Assembly: GCF_036669915.1 (NCBI RefSeq)
Contig: NC_089317.1
Location: 496,001 to 560,000, forward strand
Source of the DNA: Pocillopora verrucosa
Taxonomy: Eukaryota; Cnidaria; Anthozoa; Scleractinia; Pocilloporidae
DNA length: 64,000 bases
Direction: 5' to 3'
Shown here: piece by piece, positions 12,497 to 25,900 of the stretch
Layout of the letters: each line of letters begins with the position of its first letter
Position numbering within the stretch: the first letter of the stretch is position 1
The notes under the pieces: model-generated
What the model saw: the letters and a program-made list of their open reading frames with translations, nothing else
Told to the model about the DNA's origin: nothing
Databases searched by the model: none
Made by a program: the position numbers and the translations under genes

Positions 12497-13060
12497 TAGT
12501 CGTGATACCAGAGCTTCACACAATGAAAAGCTCAAAGAGTTTGATTTATTAGATTTGAATGGCAAGTTCCAGAGACAGAATACTTAGGGAGTGCATCCTT
12601 TTGCAAATTATAATAGGTACACTTTTTAAACTAACTTCATTCATCAACCACGCTAGATCATTTGCTAGTTTATTCAAAACAATAATTACGATGGCATATT
12701 TTGTCAACTTGTAACCTGATGAGAGGGTGGCCTTTAAATTGTAATCATCATCATCATCAGGACACTTCATAACATTTCAGAGGCAACCAGTTGATTTAAT
12801 AAACTTGCTTGTCTACAGCAAGGCCTCAATGAAAACATAAAAAAAAAAGAAATTAGGTGATGTGGTTGAGAAACAAAGAACAGATTTCTACCACAAACTA
12901 CAAAGTGGTAACAGCATTGAACCTTGCATTACATACCCATGGTAAGTACTAAAACATGGAACCACCTAAAACCACCTAAAACCACCTACAACTTAAAGAA
13001 CTTTACAAAATGAACTATCAAGGTACAAAAAATAATGAAGTAAAATAACAAAACTCGTAG

Positions 13061-13597
13061 TCAAGACTGACTTGACTTGGCTTTTTCTACCCTGGGTACC
13101 AGCAGACGTTTTGGCCCCCGTCTAGAAAAAGTATGAGTAAGAATGGTCATTAAAATATTTTAAGTGAACTGTGCGTACCTTCGGGATCTTCCTTTGGCAC
13201 GAACGCCACCGTGCTGGCATTCATACAGCATGCAGTTGTACGAGTGGTGCCACTTATGCAATAGTGACTCACATTTTGCTCCAATTACATATCCGGTGCA
13301 GAGATTATAGATGGAGGAAAAGCCCTCCTTGGACCATTACGTAATCAAATGAAACGTGAGCCAAAACATCTACTTGTAAGTTCTTTAAGTCTTTCACTAC
13401 TGAGGTAATAAAAAATATAATTGGCATGCGCTCGCATTTCATTTCGTGAGATGGTTGATTCTACATGGGACCTGGGAGAGTAAGATTACTTTTCGACGTT
13501 TTACGCGGTGACTTTACGAGTAGATTGGTGAAGATCTCCAGATGAAATGTCGGACAATAAAAGATCACCCTGTCAAAAAGAGGCTTGTGCTATCCAG
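13061..13597. mobile_element. Insertion found only in the B-C spacer
   Basis: Flanking words gtagtcaa and ctatccagaa are adjacent at 4960-4975 and in the array tail, but are separated here by about 530 bp. The insert has no clear open frame or recognised ends. It is probably a non-autonomous transposon, judged only from its presence or absence. Confidence 0.5.
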
Positions 13598-14643
13598 AAG
13601 TGTTTGCAAGGCAATCTCGTATAATTACGAGGCGCGCAATTATTCCTAAGGCTAATCACACGTGAACCAGCAGTTCATGGCTAGGTAATTTAGAGAGGTC
13701 CAAGTCTTCTTATCGCCATTGTTCCAAGCTCATGAAATTACTTCGGCCACCAAAATTTTTCTTTTCTTTTTTTCACACAAGCATCAATGCCGACCATGAA
13801 CATTTGTACTTGTGCTCAACTTTATACAGTGGAACTGAATTGAACTCAGGAGTGATATTTGATAGTGTATTCTGATCATCCAACTAAGGGTAGTCCTGAA
13901 AAAGAAAGGACTGTGTCAATAATAATAAGTGACTTTAGTGATGACTTCTCTCAAGGATGACGAAAATTCACTACTACTGACAACAGTCTTTCTCAGGGCT
14001 TCTCTGGACGATCAGAAGACATGATCATATCAATTCAGAAGATGTGAATTGATGGGCTGTATAGTTTGGATGTGGGGGGGAGGAGGGTTGGGTTGGAGGA
14101 TGGAGATGTAAGAACCGACTTAAGGCAATTAAAATCCTTTCCCAAAATTAAACCATATCCAAAATACGATAGTAATCAGTTTGATAATAATTATTATTTC
14201 ATATCTTCTGTATTTTCCACCAAGAATTTAATTATCAAGAGGGCAGGTACCAACATGTGATTAACAACATGAAGAAATGCTGCTAAAAGATTTCAGCCAT
14301 AAACACTGAACTGTACTTAGGCTTCAGACAGGAACTTGAGCAGCAAAAGGTAATGAACAAAGAGAGGTAGCAAAGGACTTCACCTAAAGAGCAAGAGTGA
14401 GCAAGTGAGACACCTACATAGGCTGAAGTAAGTTGATCTCTGCACTGTCAGTCATTCAAAAAAATCAGCAGATAAGGGTTGACTTACAGAAGTTTTTGAA
14501 GTCTGTTTATGCACATTGCAGCTGACTTGAAGACAGTAACTTTATTGAATAATTTAAGCAGTTTGTGATATCATAATAAAATAAAATTTCTACATACACA
14601 GGTCATATTTTATGCTGTGTACTTAAAAATCCTTTACTGTTCC

Positions 14644-14856
14644 TTAACCCATTTCACCACATGTCAGTTCCCAAGGTCTCCACACTGTTCTCTATATGTT
14701 TTCCATTGTCCTGACAAGGAGAATTTGCTTAATAATCAATAGCTTCTTGGCCTTGTGATCATTTCCTTTATTCTCATGACCTTAATGTTTGATTTCGGGG
14801 TGATACTGGTAGAAGAAATTAGATGCTTATCACTCTCAGGGGTGAAATGGTTAACA
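14644..14856. repeat. Type-B short repeat element
   Basis: About 210 bp from ttaacccatttcaccacatg to caggggtgaaatggttaac, with inverted ends. Interior words include ccattgtcctgacaaggaga and atttcctttattctcatgac. Present again at 29734-29944 and, diverged, at 52319 and 55408. Confidence 0.68.
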
Positions 14857-15039
14857 GTTTTTATTGAAGTTGGACAAGACTTTATGAGAATTTATGAAAA
14901 AGTCATTAGTAATATTTTAAAAAATTATTTTTAAGTTACTTCAACCAAAATACTGTTTCAGTTAATTTATGCATTGTTAACACACAATGACTGAGGACAT
15001 TAGTGATATACTAGTTTGATGTTCAAGCTGTAGTGATCT

Positions 15040-15600
15040 GTTCCATTGTTTGTTACGTTAGTGTCTCGCGCAGAGTTTTTCCTGTGTTCTGTTTGATTGT
15101 TTGTTACGCTAGTGTGCCACGCACTGTTTTCTCTGTGTTCTGTTTGACTGTTTGTTACGTTAGTGTCTCGCGCAGAGTTTTTCCTGTGCTCTGTTGGATT
15201 GTTTGTTACGTTTGTGTCTCGCACACTGTTTTCTCTGGGTTGTGTTGGCTTGTTTGTTAGGCTGGAGTCTCGTGCATTGTTTTCTCTGTTCTGCTTGACT
15301 GTTTCTCATGTTAGTGTATCGAGCACTGTTTTCTTTGAGTTCTGTTAGATTGTTTGGTACTTTGGTGCCTCGCTCATCGTTTTCTCTGTACTATGTTTGT
15401 TGTTTGCGTCGTTAATTCCTCGCGCACTGTTTTCTTTGAGTTCTGTTTAATCGTTTGTTACGTTAGTGCCTCGCGCACAGTTTTTTCCTGTATTCTGTTG
15501 ACTGTTTATTACGTTGGTGTCTCGCGCATTGACTTTTCTGTGTTCTGTTTGACTGTTTGCTACGTTGGTGCCTCGCACACTATTTTCTTTGTGTTCTGTT
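15040..15600. repeat. 51-bp minisatellite, about 11 units
   Basis: Diverged units of about 51 bp share gtttgttacgttagtgtctc, then gcgca..gttttct and ctgtgttctgtttga. It lies between the downstream block of one unit and the upstream block of the next. Copies B and D keep only the final unit fragment upstream (5606-5640 and 21650-21690). Open frames across it (VCYVSVSR-type) are repeat artefacts. Confidence 0.85.
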
Positions 15601-16847
15601 TGATTTTTTGTTACTATTCCACAGAATATAATGCCTTAACTGTGGGAACGATTTTCGTAATGGAAACATAACTTCTAATAATACATAAACGAAATAAAGA
15701 GAGGCTGGTGACTTTTGGTTTTCGTCTGCATGATCAGTGACAGTTTAGAGTAAGTACCGAAGGTAGGTAAGGTTCTCTTACTAAAATGTCGGTTGTACTC
15801 TTAGCTCAATCTTAATGAAATTTGGCTTCGTTTGACTCCCCTACAAAGCTTAAGTATTACTTAGTTTAGGCTCTCATTCCGCAACCAGTTGCAAATATAT
15901 TTCCTTTTGCATGTTAATAGAGTGGCCAGACTGCAGACTTTCGTAATTCTGAAAACATGAACCACTTCAAATCAACATTTCCAATTTTCTCACCCTCACG
16001 GGAAGCCATTTCTTCACAGTGACGGTAAGGCTGGATCTCATTCAGTATAAAGGTTTGCAAAGGGACTTGATACTGTACAGACGAGCACGACAAACCAGGC
16101 TTATTTCTAGAATTCACTTTGATTCCTGATTTATTCAGATTCTCTAAAAAACTAGACAATAATAATAACATGTCTCGTGACATCCAGACATGCAAGAGAA
16201 GATTGGAGTGGACTCGGAATTTTCTGGTACGGATTTCTTTTTTCATTGACCTTCCCCTTCATTATAAATTTTTCTTTGTACACAACTTTGCTATCATCAG
16301 CAACTTGTCTTTTTGTTTTTGTCTTTGCTCTTTCTTTTTGTTTTTGTTTTTTTTTTCCTGTTTTTCTTTTATATCAATTTTACCAGTCAGAGCAGGGGAT
16401 TCACTAGCATAATTGAACTCAATTTTCATCTAATTCAACCAATACTGTCGGCCCTCGCCCAAGACGAGATGAAAAGAGCAAGAACTTTCAAGCTAACTGT
16501 AACTGTAATGGATCGTTGACGGGAAATACAGGATAGCCAAGAACTTCCCAGATTATTTTTGATAGGTCTGTCATTTTCGTTTTGAATCGCTTGCGCTGTT
16601 GTCAACCTGGGGACCTTTAGTAAGATCCAACGAGTAACGTTCAAACTTAATAAGGAAATCTTCTGATGGAAAATTGAGAGTTTTTAAATCATGTCATAAC
16701 AATTGTTATAACATGATGTAACAATGAGGATTGGTATAGCAAGACACTGCGGACGGTGTGCTCCAGTCTTCTATCATACACGAGTCCGTACCAGATTTTT
16801 AAAATTTCATATAAGGTGATCGATCGATCTCGTCGAGTCGTCGAGCC

Positions 16848-19800
16848 ATGGCGCTTCAAGACGTGTTCGAGGATTTCAAGAAAAGCAAGGCTGTGCTGAA
16901 AAAAGTTCACCATGACACAGTAGAATACTTCGGTGAAATCGTTCGAAAGCTTTCCGATAAAGGTACTGCAGATATTTCAGAAGAACTTCGCTACAAAGCC
17001 TCAGCCGTGCAAGCTTCTCCAGACGAAGTTCGAGTAATGGTTCAAACAGCGGCAATGGCGGATGTTCATCTGGAGTTCGATAACGCCCTTGCTGAGCTGC
17101 TTTACACAGCTAAGGAGAAGAAGAAAGTTACCGATTTGTTTGATCAGGAGCCGGCACTCATTTTTGTCGGGCAAACCAACTGCGGAAAAAGCTCCATAAT
17201 CAACGAGCTCCTAGGTTGTAAAGCGCTTCCCACATCAGATCGACCGAGCACCGCGAGAATTGTTCGCGTTTGCCACGCCGAGGAGCCCTATTGTCGCCTG
17301 GTTGACATAGATGGTAAAACCTTAGAAGAGATAAAGATGAAAGGCAAGGATGGAAACATAATCCCTCGAAAGAAGATCGAGCTCAAATCAGAGGATCGTG
17401 GTGACCCTAGTAAAGTGGGGGCGATCGTGGAGACCGGTTTAAATATCGAGTTCTTGAAGTGTGGTGTAACCATCATTGACTCCCCTGGAAGAAATGAAAC
17501 TAAAGCGCTGGACAACTTGGTAAAAAAGCAGCTGGAAAATCTCCAGGCGTTTGTTATTTACGTGGTGGATGGACATCATCTCTTTACTGAGCAGGTAAGG
17601 TTTTTGTTGTTAACACGATCGATTCCTCGATTGGTTACAATTAGTATTTCCGGGTTGTATTAAGATCGAAACTATACCAAGTGCCATGTTCTGTGAGTCA
17701 CTTGGACTGTGTCCTTTAAATATTGAGTCATGAATCAGTAATTCGATTAGAGTAGTTTGTAAATACGAAGCTTATCAAGGCAAAGTTTGCTCTTTTCGAA
17801 ATTAAACAGTCGTGGTTTAAATTTACACGAAAACGCCGTGCAACGACAAGAACGTATACACCACAACATCAGCATAGCTTTTACTCTGGTTTGCTTGCTG
17901 TTGCATTTATTACGAAATAAATTCGGCATTCGGAATTGGCAACCCAAGGCAATCACTGTCGTCCGCAGGTGCGGTCGACAGTGATTGCCGTGGGTTGCTA
18001 AATCCAATTGCTGCAATCTAATTGGCTACGCTATTCGCCTTATATAATGAGTAAAGAGAGTGCCTTACTAGTAATATTGTGGGATTGTAAACAAGGTAAA
18101 ATAACTATTTGAGCTTGTTTTGTTATAAAGTTTTGAATAATTAGCAAATTTATAATAAAACGATTAGATTATTCGCCCTCTATTTCTGTGCGTGAAAAAG
18201 ATCTAATAGTTGATGGTGATTTTTCTCTACACAGTCTTATCATCAATTAATACCAATTGTTATTTGTCTCCTTGCCAGGATAGAGAGGTCCTGAATGAAA
18301 TGACATCCACAGGGACCGATTCAACGTTTTTTTTCGTTGTTAGCAAAGTGGAACCAGAAGATCGTACCGAATCATCAGATGAGGACGGTGAATCAAGCCG
18401 TCATGCAGCATCAGTGAAGACGCGGAAAACTGAGCGAGAGCAGGAAAGAGAATTACAGGAAAGAAAGAAGACACGGGTGTACGAGCGGCTTGTCAAAAAC
18501 GGCCATTTTTCTTCTCAACAGCCCATGAATCAAAACGAGCAATTCCATGGGTTGTCAGCTTGGCGCATTAAGAAGTACCACGCTATGAAGAAGAAAAATC
18601 CCAAAGCTTCTTTCGAGGAGTTTACGGATTACACGGAAGCCTTTGAGAGATTTCAAAATAGCTTGAAAAAGTTCGCTGAAGAATCTCTTCGTGCAAGTGT
18701 CGAGTGTGCGTGCAAAACCCTCGTGCGTGTTCTATCCAGATGCCTGGATTTCTTCATTCAGAAAGCCAACCTCTTGAAAAGTGGAAAGAAGCAAATATTG
18801 AAGACGTTGGAAAGACTTTTGCGCGAGGAACAGCAAGTTCACGAGAACGTAATTCGCGATCTGCAGGACGAAAAGCGGGCGATATCTATACAAGAACTGC
18901 TCAGTGATGCCATAATTGGAGCTAGAGATGACATCCTAAAAGAGGCAGGAGATTTTGAATACGTTTTGACCGAATTTTCCATTCCGTCAAGTGGCCATGT
19001 AAAAGAGAAAGCAGCTGTGACTTGCTGTCAGGACCAGATTGAGCGGATGGTGGTCAACAAACTCCAGGGAGAGATCAATCAAACGTTAATAATGATTTTC
19101 CGCTCCAGAGATCTGTCCCTTGTTCACCTCAAAGACGACGTAGAGAAAATTCAAAGAGAAATTACCAGAGATAATGAACTTCCATCGGCAGCAATCGCTC
19201 TTGGCAAAAGCCTTGTTTCTTCTTACGAAGCTCAAATCACGTTTTCACAACGCCAAAGAGCTTTTTTTTGGAATCCGATCGACACACTTCCCAAGGCCAT
19301 CAGGGGAGAGATTCCTGTTGGCTCGAAGAAATGGAAGACAAATGTTGCTTCAGATGTCCTCGCGAAAGTAGATCCATCTGACATGGCTAAGACAATCACC
19401 ACCAGCTTGAAACAGCACTTTTGTAAATGCCATAAAGAGTTCACCGGTGAAATAGAAAAAGTCCAAGGACTGTTCGATCGCGGACAGACCATCAAGGATA
19501 TGCAGAGGGAAACTGTTCTTGGCTTTGCTCCCAGTCTTGCACTTCTTGAGATGCTGGCATATGGTGTCATGGACAGGTTCAAGTTTGGTTTTCCAGCTAA
19601 AGGAGAACGCATTGGGACCGGTGCACAGGGCGAGGTCTTCGCCTGTGACAACATTAAAACTCCAGAAGGAAGGCCCTGTGTTGTTAAGGTGGTAAGTGTC
19701 GCTTCAGAGGAGGTGCTCAAGGACTTGACCCTGGAACTTCATAATACCAGGTAATGTGCAATATCAAGATGGTAAGGTAACGTAACGTTTTGAAATAGGT

Positions 19801-20886
19801 GCGAAACAACGCGCGGTCTCATTGGTCGATGGGTTCGTTTGGAGTTATCGATACAGATTCGCCCGTATTTTGAGAAATCATTTCTTAAGGGCAAATGGGA
19901 TTCCTTTTTTCCATGTTGACAGGGGTTTATCTGAACACTCGGAGGATTAAGGAAATTCTTGAAAGCTATTCAAGCCCTCGTCTTTTCTTATTCCAACAAT
20001 TTACTGAAATGAACTTCTTGGTTTAAGAGCTCTCCACCATCCGAACATTCTACCAGTTATGTGCACCGTAGTGGAGTCCAACCCAACTCGTGGCCTTTCT
20101 GTGCAACTTGTCTCGGAGCGAATGAGATGCGATCTTCATGATGGCTTAGCGGGTATACCCTCCCTGAGAAAGAGGCTTGAGATAGCTCTTGGCGTTGCCA
20201 AAGCCTTACAGTATCTTCACGGAGAGGAGCTGATCCATCGTGATGTTAAAATGCAAAACGTCTTGGTGAGTACCGTCAGACTGCCTGTTAGCCTTGATTG
20301 TAAAATAAATGGGGCTGTGGTGGGTGTTTACTATGTAAGGCTTTGCTTATGAAGAGTTCCATAAGAGGAGCCGATTATTGAACCAAAAGGGGACTTAGAA
20401 ATAATAGTATTCTGAATTTATACAGCATATAAGTGGTACAATACATTTTTGGACCAGGAAATTCGATTATCTCCTTTTCTCTCCTTTCAGTTGGACGAGA
20501 AAAACAACGCCAAGTTAACAGGTATGGGTCTCTGTAAACCCGAGGGTCTCATCAATAACTCGTTGGTTGGTACTCCTCTCAATATGGCGCCCGAAATGAT
20601 GAAACAACAGTACGACAAATCCATTGATGTGTACGCGTTCGGTATGTTGCTCTGGCGAGTGTGCGAAGGCCAGGGCAACCTACCAAAGAATATACACCTT
20701 AACCCTCTGATCATGCTCGTGATGAATGCATGTGACAACAAGACACCAGAGAGATTGGACGTGTTTCCAGAACAATGCTGGCAACTCATGGAAAGGTGCT
20801 GGAATCAGGATCCCGAAGCAAGGCCATCATTCGACATCGTGGTTAGGGACCTGGAAGCGTTCCTAGCGAAGATGCGGGATCAGTAG
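16848..20886 (+). CDS. GTPase-kinase fusion, DSTYK family, array copy C (predicted pseudokinase)
   Basis: Exons 16848-17594, 18279-19750, 20028-20265 and 20491-20886 give 950 residues with an open frame throughout. The GTPase motifs match copy B (GQTNCGKS, DSPG), with changes such as ENKA to ETKA and GHDLF to GHHLF. The kinase keeps GTGAQGEVF, the VVK lysine and HRDVKMQN, but the DFG-equivalent DLG of the other copies reads GMG (about residue 830; bases 20521-20529). The lost Asp is the Mg-binding residue of protein kinases, so catalysis is predicted to be lost. It also lacks 14 residues of the variable segment in exon 2 (around 19260) and two residues at the IHRHFNP site. With the rest intact, this looks like a kept pseudokinase allele or member rather than a decayed pseudogene; expression is unknown. 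Confidence 0.85.
17935..18002. repeat. Intron hairpin, copy C
   Basis: Arms around tcactgtcg and cgacagtga are retained with a new short loop (tccgcaggtgcggt, itself partly self-complementary). A few mismatches lie in the outer arms. Confidence 0.8.
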
Positions 20887-22922
20887 TAGCCATATGGGGC
20901 ATAATTGATTCTGCATCTATTAAAAAAAAAAACTTAATTCATCTTTTTTATTTGTACAAGAAACGAGACTAAGCACTGATAACGCGATCCGTGCCTCGGT
21001 ATAAACGAAAGCAACTCTACCTTCCGCTCAGCTGACGCTGAGCCATATTGTACCGAAAAAACGGGAATGCCCCCCCCCACCCCTCACCCCTGGCATACTT
21101 AGAAAACATGCATACGTCACCAATATGCGCACTACGAATAAGGAACTTAGTTGCGCAATTGCCTTTGATTACACGACTTCTCCAGTAATGTTGTGCTAAT
21201 CTTGTGACTAAATTTTGTATTGTTAGCCCTTAGTAAAGAGTTTGTAATAAATTACTTGTGTAGTGTATTGCGTTACCTAAGCGTTACTATAGTCACGCTA
21301 TATCCTGAAAGACACGATCGGTACATGATTGTAAAAGTACATTCCTATGTAAAAGTAGTATTACTGATTCCTAGTATTGTATTGTGAATAAAGCTTGTTG
21401 ATTCTTTAATAAAATTCAGTTGAGCAATAGCAATGAAAGGAGTAACTTGACTGAGTCTAGACGACACAACAACTTGTAAAGTTGGAACCTTCGATGTGGG
21501 GGGGAGGAGGGTTGGGTTAGGTGTGGGTTGGAGGATGGAGATGTAAGAACCGACTTAAGGCAATTAAAATCCTTTCCCAAAATTAAACCATATCCAAAAT
21601 ATGATAGTAATCAGTTTGATAATAATTATTATTTCATATCTTCTGTATTTTCTGTTTTGTTCTGTTTGATTTTTTGTTACTATTCCAAAGAATATAATGC
21701 CTTAACTGTGGGAACGATTTTCGTAATGGAAACATAACTTCTAATAATACATAAACGAAATAAAGAGAGGCTGGTGACTTTTGGTTTTCGTCTGCATGAT
21801 CAGTGACAGTTTAGAGTAAGTACCGAAGGTAGGTAAGGTTCTCTTACTAAAATGTCGGTTGTACTCTTAGCTCAATCTTAATGAAGTTTGGCTTCGTTTA
21901 ACTCCCCTACAAAGCTTAAGTATTACTTAGTTTAGGCTCTCATTCCGCAACCAGTTGCAAATATATTTCCTCTTGCATGTTAATAGAGTGGCCAGACTGC
22001 AGACTTTCGTAATTCTGAAAACATGAACCACTTCAAATCAACATTTCCAATTTTCTCACCCTCACGGGAAGCCATTTCTTCACAGTGACGATCAGGCTGG
22101 ATCTCATTCAGTATAAAGGTTTGCAAAGGGACTTGATACTGTACAGACGAGCACGACAAACCACGCTTATTTCTAGAATTCACTATGATTCCTGGTTCAT
22201 TCAGATTCTCGCAAAAACTAGACAATAATAACATGTCTCGTGACATCCAGACATGCAAGGGAAGATTGGAGTGGACTCGGAATTTCCTGGTACGGATTTC
22301 GTTTTTCATTGAGCTTCCCCTTCATTATAAATGTTTCTTTGTACACAACTTTGCTATCATCAGCAACTTGTCTTTTTGTTTTTGTCTTTGCTCTTTCTTT
22401 TTGTTTTTGTTTGTTTTTGTTTGTTTTTCCTGTTTTTCTTTTATATCAATTTTACCAGTCAGAGCAGGGGATTCACTAGCAGAATTGAACTCAATTTTCA
22501 TCTAATTCAACCAATACTGTCGGCCCTCGCAGCCGCCCAAGACGAGATGAAAAGAGCAAGAACTTTCAAGCTAACTGTAACTGTAATAGATCGTTGACGG
22601 GAAATACTGGATAGCCAACTTCCCAGATTATTTTTGATAGGTCTGTCATTTTCGTTTTGAATCGCTTGCGCTGTTGTCAACCTGGGGACCTTTAGTAAGA
22701 TCCAACGAGTAACGTTCGAACTTAATAAGGAAATCTTCTGATGGAAAATTGAGAGTTTTTAAATCATGTCATAACATTAGTTATAACATGATGTAACAAT
22801 GAGGATTGGTATAGCAAGACACTGCGGACGGTGTGCTCCAGTCTTCTATCATACACGAGTCCGTACCAGATTTTTAATATTTCATCTAAAGTGATCGATC
22901 AATCTCGTCGAGTCGTCGAGCC
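20887..22922. other. Spacer between copies C and D (collapsed form)
   Basis: No gene recognised. The first 600 bp match the flank after copy B up to about 21493 (word aaccttcga). The sequence then jumps to the tgtgggggggagg block that lies near 5449 and 14071 in the other spacers. About 2.6 kb of spacer and the minisatellite are therefore missing. Confidence 0.82.
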
Positions 22923-25900
22923 ATGGCGCTTCAAGACGTGTTCGAGGATTTCAAGAAAAGCAAGGCTGTGCTGAAAAAAGTTCACGATGACACAGTAGAA
23001 TACTTCGGTGAAATCGTTCGAAAGCTTTCCGATAAAGGTGCTGCAGATATTGCAGAAGAACTTCGCTACAAAGCCTCAGCCGTGCAAGCTTCTCCAGACG
23101 AAGTTCGAGTAATGGTTCAAACAGCGGCAATGGCGGATGTTCATCTGGAGTTCGATAACGCCCTTGCTGAGCTGCTTTACACAGCCAAGGAGAAGAAGAA
23201 AGTTACCGATTTGTTTGATCAGGAGCCGGCACTCATTTTTGTCGGGCAAACCAACTGCGGAAAAAGCTCCATAATCAACGAGCTCCTAGGTTGTAAAGCG
23301 CTTCCTACATCAGATCAACCGAGCACCGCGAGAATTGTTCGCGTTTGCCACGCCGAGGAGCCTTATTGTCGCCTGGTTGACATAGACGGTAAAACCTTGG
23401 AAGAGATAAAGATGAAAGGCAAGGATGGAAACATAATCCCTCGAAAGAAGATCGAGCTCAAATCAGAGGATCGTGGTGACCCTAGTAAGGTGGGGGCGAT
23501 CGTGGAGACCGGTTTAAATATCGAGTTCTTGAAGTGTGGTGTAACCATCATTGACTCCCCTGGAAGAAATGAAAATAAAGCGCTGGACAACTTGGTAAGA
23601 AAGCAGCTGGAAAATCCCCAGGCGTTTGTTATTTACGTGGTGGATGGACATGATCTCTTTACTGAGCAGGTAAGGTTTTTGTTGTTAACACGATCGATTC
23701 CTCGATTGGTATTTCCGGGTTGTATTAAGATCGAAACTATACCAAGTGCCATGTTCTGTGAGTCACTTGGACTGTGTCCTTTAAATATTGAGTCATGAAT
23801 CAGTAATTGGATTAGAGTAGTTTGTAAATACGAAGCTTATCAAGGCAAAAGTTTGCTCTTTTCGAAATTAAACAGTCGTGGTTTAAATTTACACGAAAAC
23901 GCCGTGCAACGACAAGAACGTATACACCACAACATCAGCATAGCTTTTACTCTGGTTTGCTTGCTGTTGCATTTATTACGAAATAAATTCGGCATTCGGA
24001 ATTGGCAACCCAAGGCAATCACTGTCGTCCGCAGGTGCGGTCGACAGTGATTGCCGTGGGTTGCTAAATCCAATTGCTGCAATCTGATTGGCTACGCTAT
24101 TCGCCTGATATAATGAGTAAAGTGAGTGGCTTACTAGTAACATTGTGGGATTGTAAACAAGGTAAATTAACTATTTGAGCTTGTTTTGTTATAAAGTTTT
24201 GAATAATTAGCAGATTTATAATAAAACGATTAGATTATTCGCTCTCTATTTCTATGCGTGAAAAAGATCTAATAGTTGATAGTGATTTTTCTTTACACAG
24301 TCTTATATATCGTCAATTAATACCAATTGTTATTTGTCTCCTTGCCAGGATAGAGAGGTCCTGAATGAAATGACACCCGCAGGGACCGATTCATCGATTT
24401 TTTTCGTTGTTAGCAAACTGGAACCAGAAGATCGTACCGAATCGTCAGATGAGGACGACGAATCAGACGAGGACGATGAATCAAGCCGTCATGCAGCATC
24501 AGCGAAGGCACGGAAAATGCGAGAGAAGGAAAGAGAAGTACAGGAAAGAAAGAAGACAAGGGTGTACGAGCGGCTTGTCAAAAACGGCCATTTTTCTTCT
24601 CAACAGCCCATGAATCAAAACGAGCAATTCCATGGGTTGTCAGCTTGGCGCATTAAGAAGTACCACGCTATGAAGAAGAAAAATCCCAAAGCTTCTTTAG
24701 AGGAGTTTACGGATTACACGGAAGCCTTTGAGAGATTTCAAATTAGCTTGAAAAAGTTCGCTGAAGAATCTCTTCGTGCAAGGATCGAGTGTGGGTGCAA
24801 AACCCTCGTGCGTGTTCTATCCAGATGCCTGGATTTCTTCATTCAGAAAGCCAACGTCTTGAAAAGTGGAAAGAAGCAAATATTGAAGACGTTGGAAACA
24901 CTTTTGCGCCAGGAACAGCAAGTTCACGAGAACGTAATCCGCGATCTGCAGGACGAAAAGCTGGCGATATCTATACAAGAACTGCTCAGTGATGCCATAA
25001 TTGGAGCTAGAGATGACATCCTAAAAGAGGCAGGAGATTTTGAATACGTTTTGACCGAATTTTCCATTCCGTCAAGTGGCCATGTAAAAGAGAAAGCAGC
25101 TGTGACTTGCTGTCGGGACCAGATTGCGCGGATGGTGGTCAACAAACTCCAGGGAGAGATCAATCAAACGTTAACAATGATTTTCCGCTCCAGAGATCTG
25201 TTCCTTGTTCACCTCAAAGACGACGTAGAACAAATTCAAAGAGAAATTACCAGAGATAATGAAATTCCATCGGCAGCAATCGCTCTTGGCAAAAGCCTTG
25301 TTTCTTCTTATGAAGCTCAAATCACGTTTTCACAACGCCAAAGAGCTTTTTCCCGTTTCCTAAAGAAATCAATCGGGTGGTGTTTCAAGCTGATGAGGAA
25401 TCCGATCGACACATTTCCCGAGGCCATCAGGAGAAAGGTTCCTGTTGGTTCGAAGAAATGGAAGACAAATGTTGCTTCAGATGTCCTCGCGAAAGTAGAT
25501 CCATCTGACATGGCTCAGACAATCACCACCAGCTTGAAACAGCACTTTTGTAAATGTCATAAAGAGTTCACCGGTGAAATAGAAAAAGTCCAAGGACTGT
25601 TCGATCGCGGACAGACCATCAAGGATATGCAAAGGGAAATTGTTCTTGGCTCTGCTCCCAGTCTTGCATTTCTTGAGATGCTGGCATATGGTGTCATGGA
25701 CAGGTTCAAGTTTGGATTTCCAGCTAAAGGAGAGCGCATTGGGACTGGGGCACAGGGCGAGGTCTTCGCCTGTGACAACATTAAAACTCCAGAAGGAAGG
25801 CCCTGTGTTGTTAAGGTGGTAAGTGTCGCTTCAGAGGAGGTGCTCAAGGACTTGACCCTGGAACTTCATAATACCAGGTAATGTGCAATATCAAGATGGT

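Larger units (their letters stand above)
10886..16847. other. Spacer between copies B and C (longest form)
   Basis: No gene recognised. In order: a 3' flank with candidate poly(A) signals, a block of about 830 bp missing after copy A (about 11001-11838), a type-A element (12285-12496), an insertion found only here (about 13061-13597), an inverted Penelope-tail pair (13866-14025), a type-B element (14644-14856), a 51-bp minisatellite (15040-15600) and the common upstream region of copy C. Confidence 0.8.

Noticed and set aside
15033-15671. Plus-strand frames with VCYVSVSR-type repeats
   Set aside because: Artefact of the 51-bp minisatellite; no start context or homology.
23670-23798. Extension of copy D exon 1 into a 291-residue GTPase-only protein
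   Set aside because: The open frame arises from a 12-bp intron deletion. The donor GTAAGG and downstream exons are conserved in all copies, so intron retention is only a possibility.
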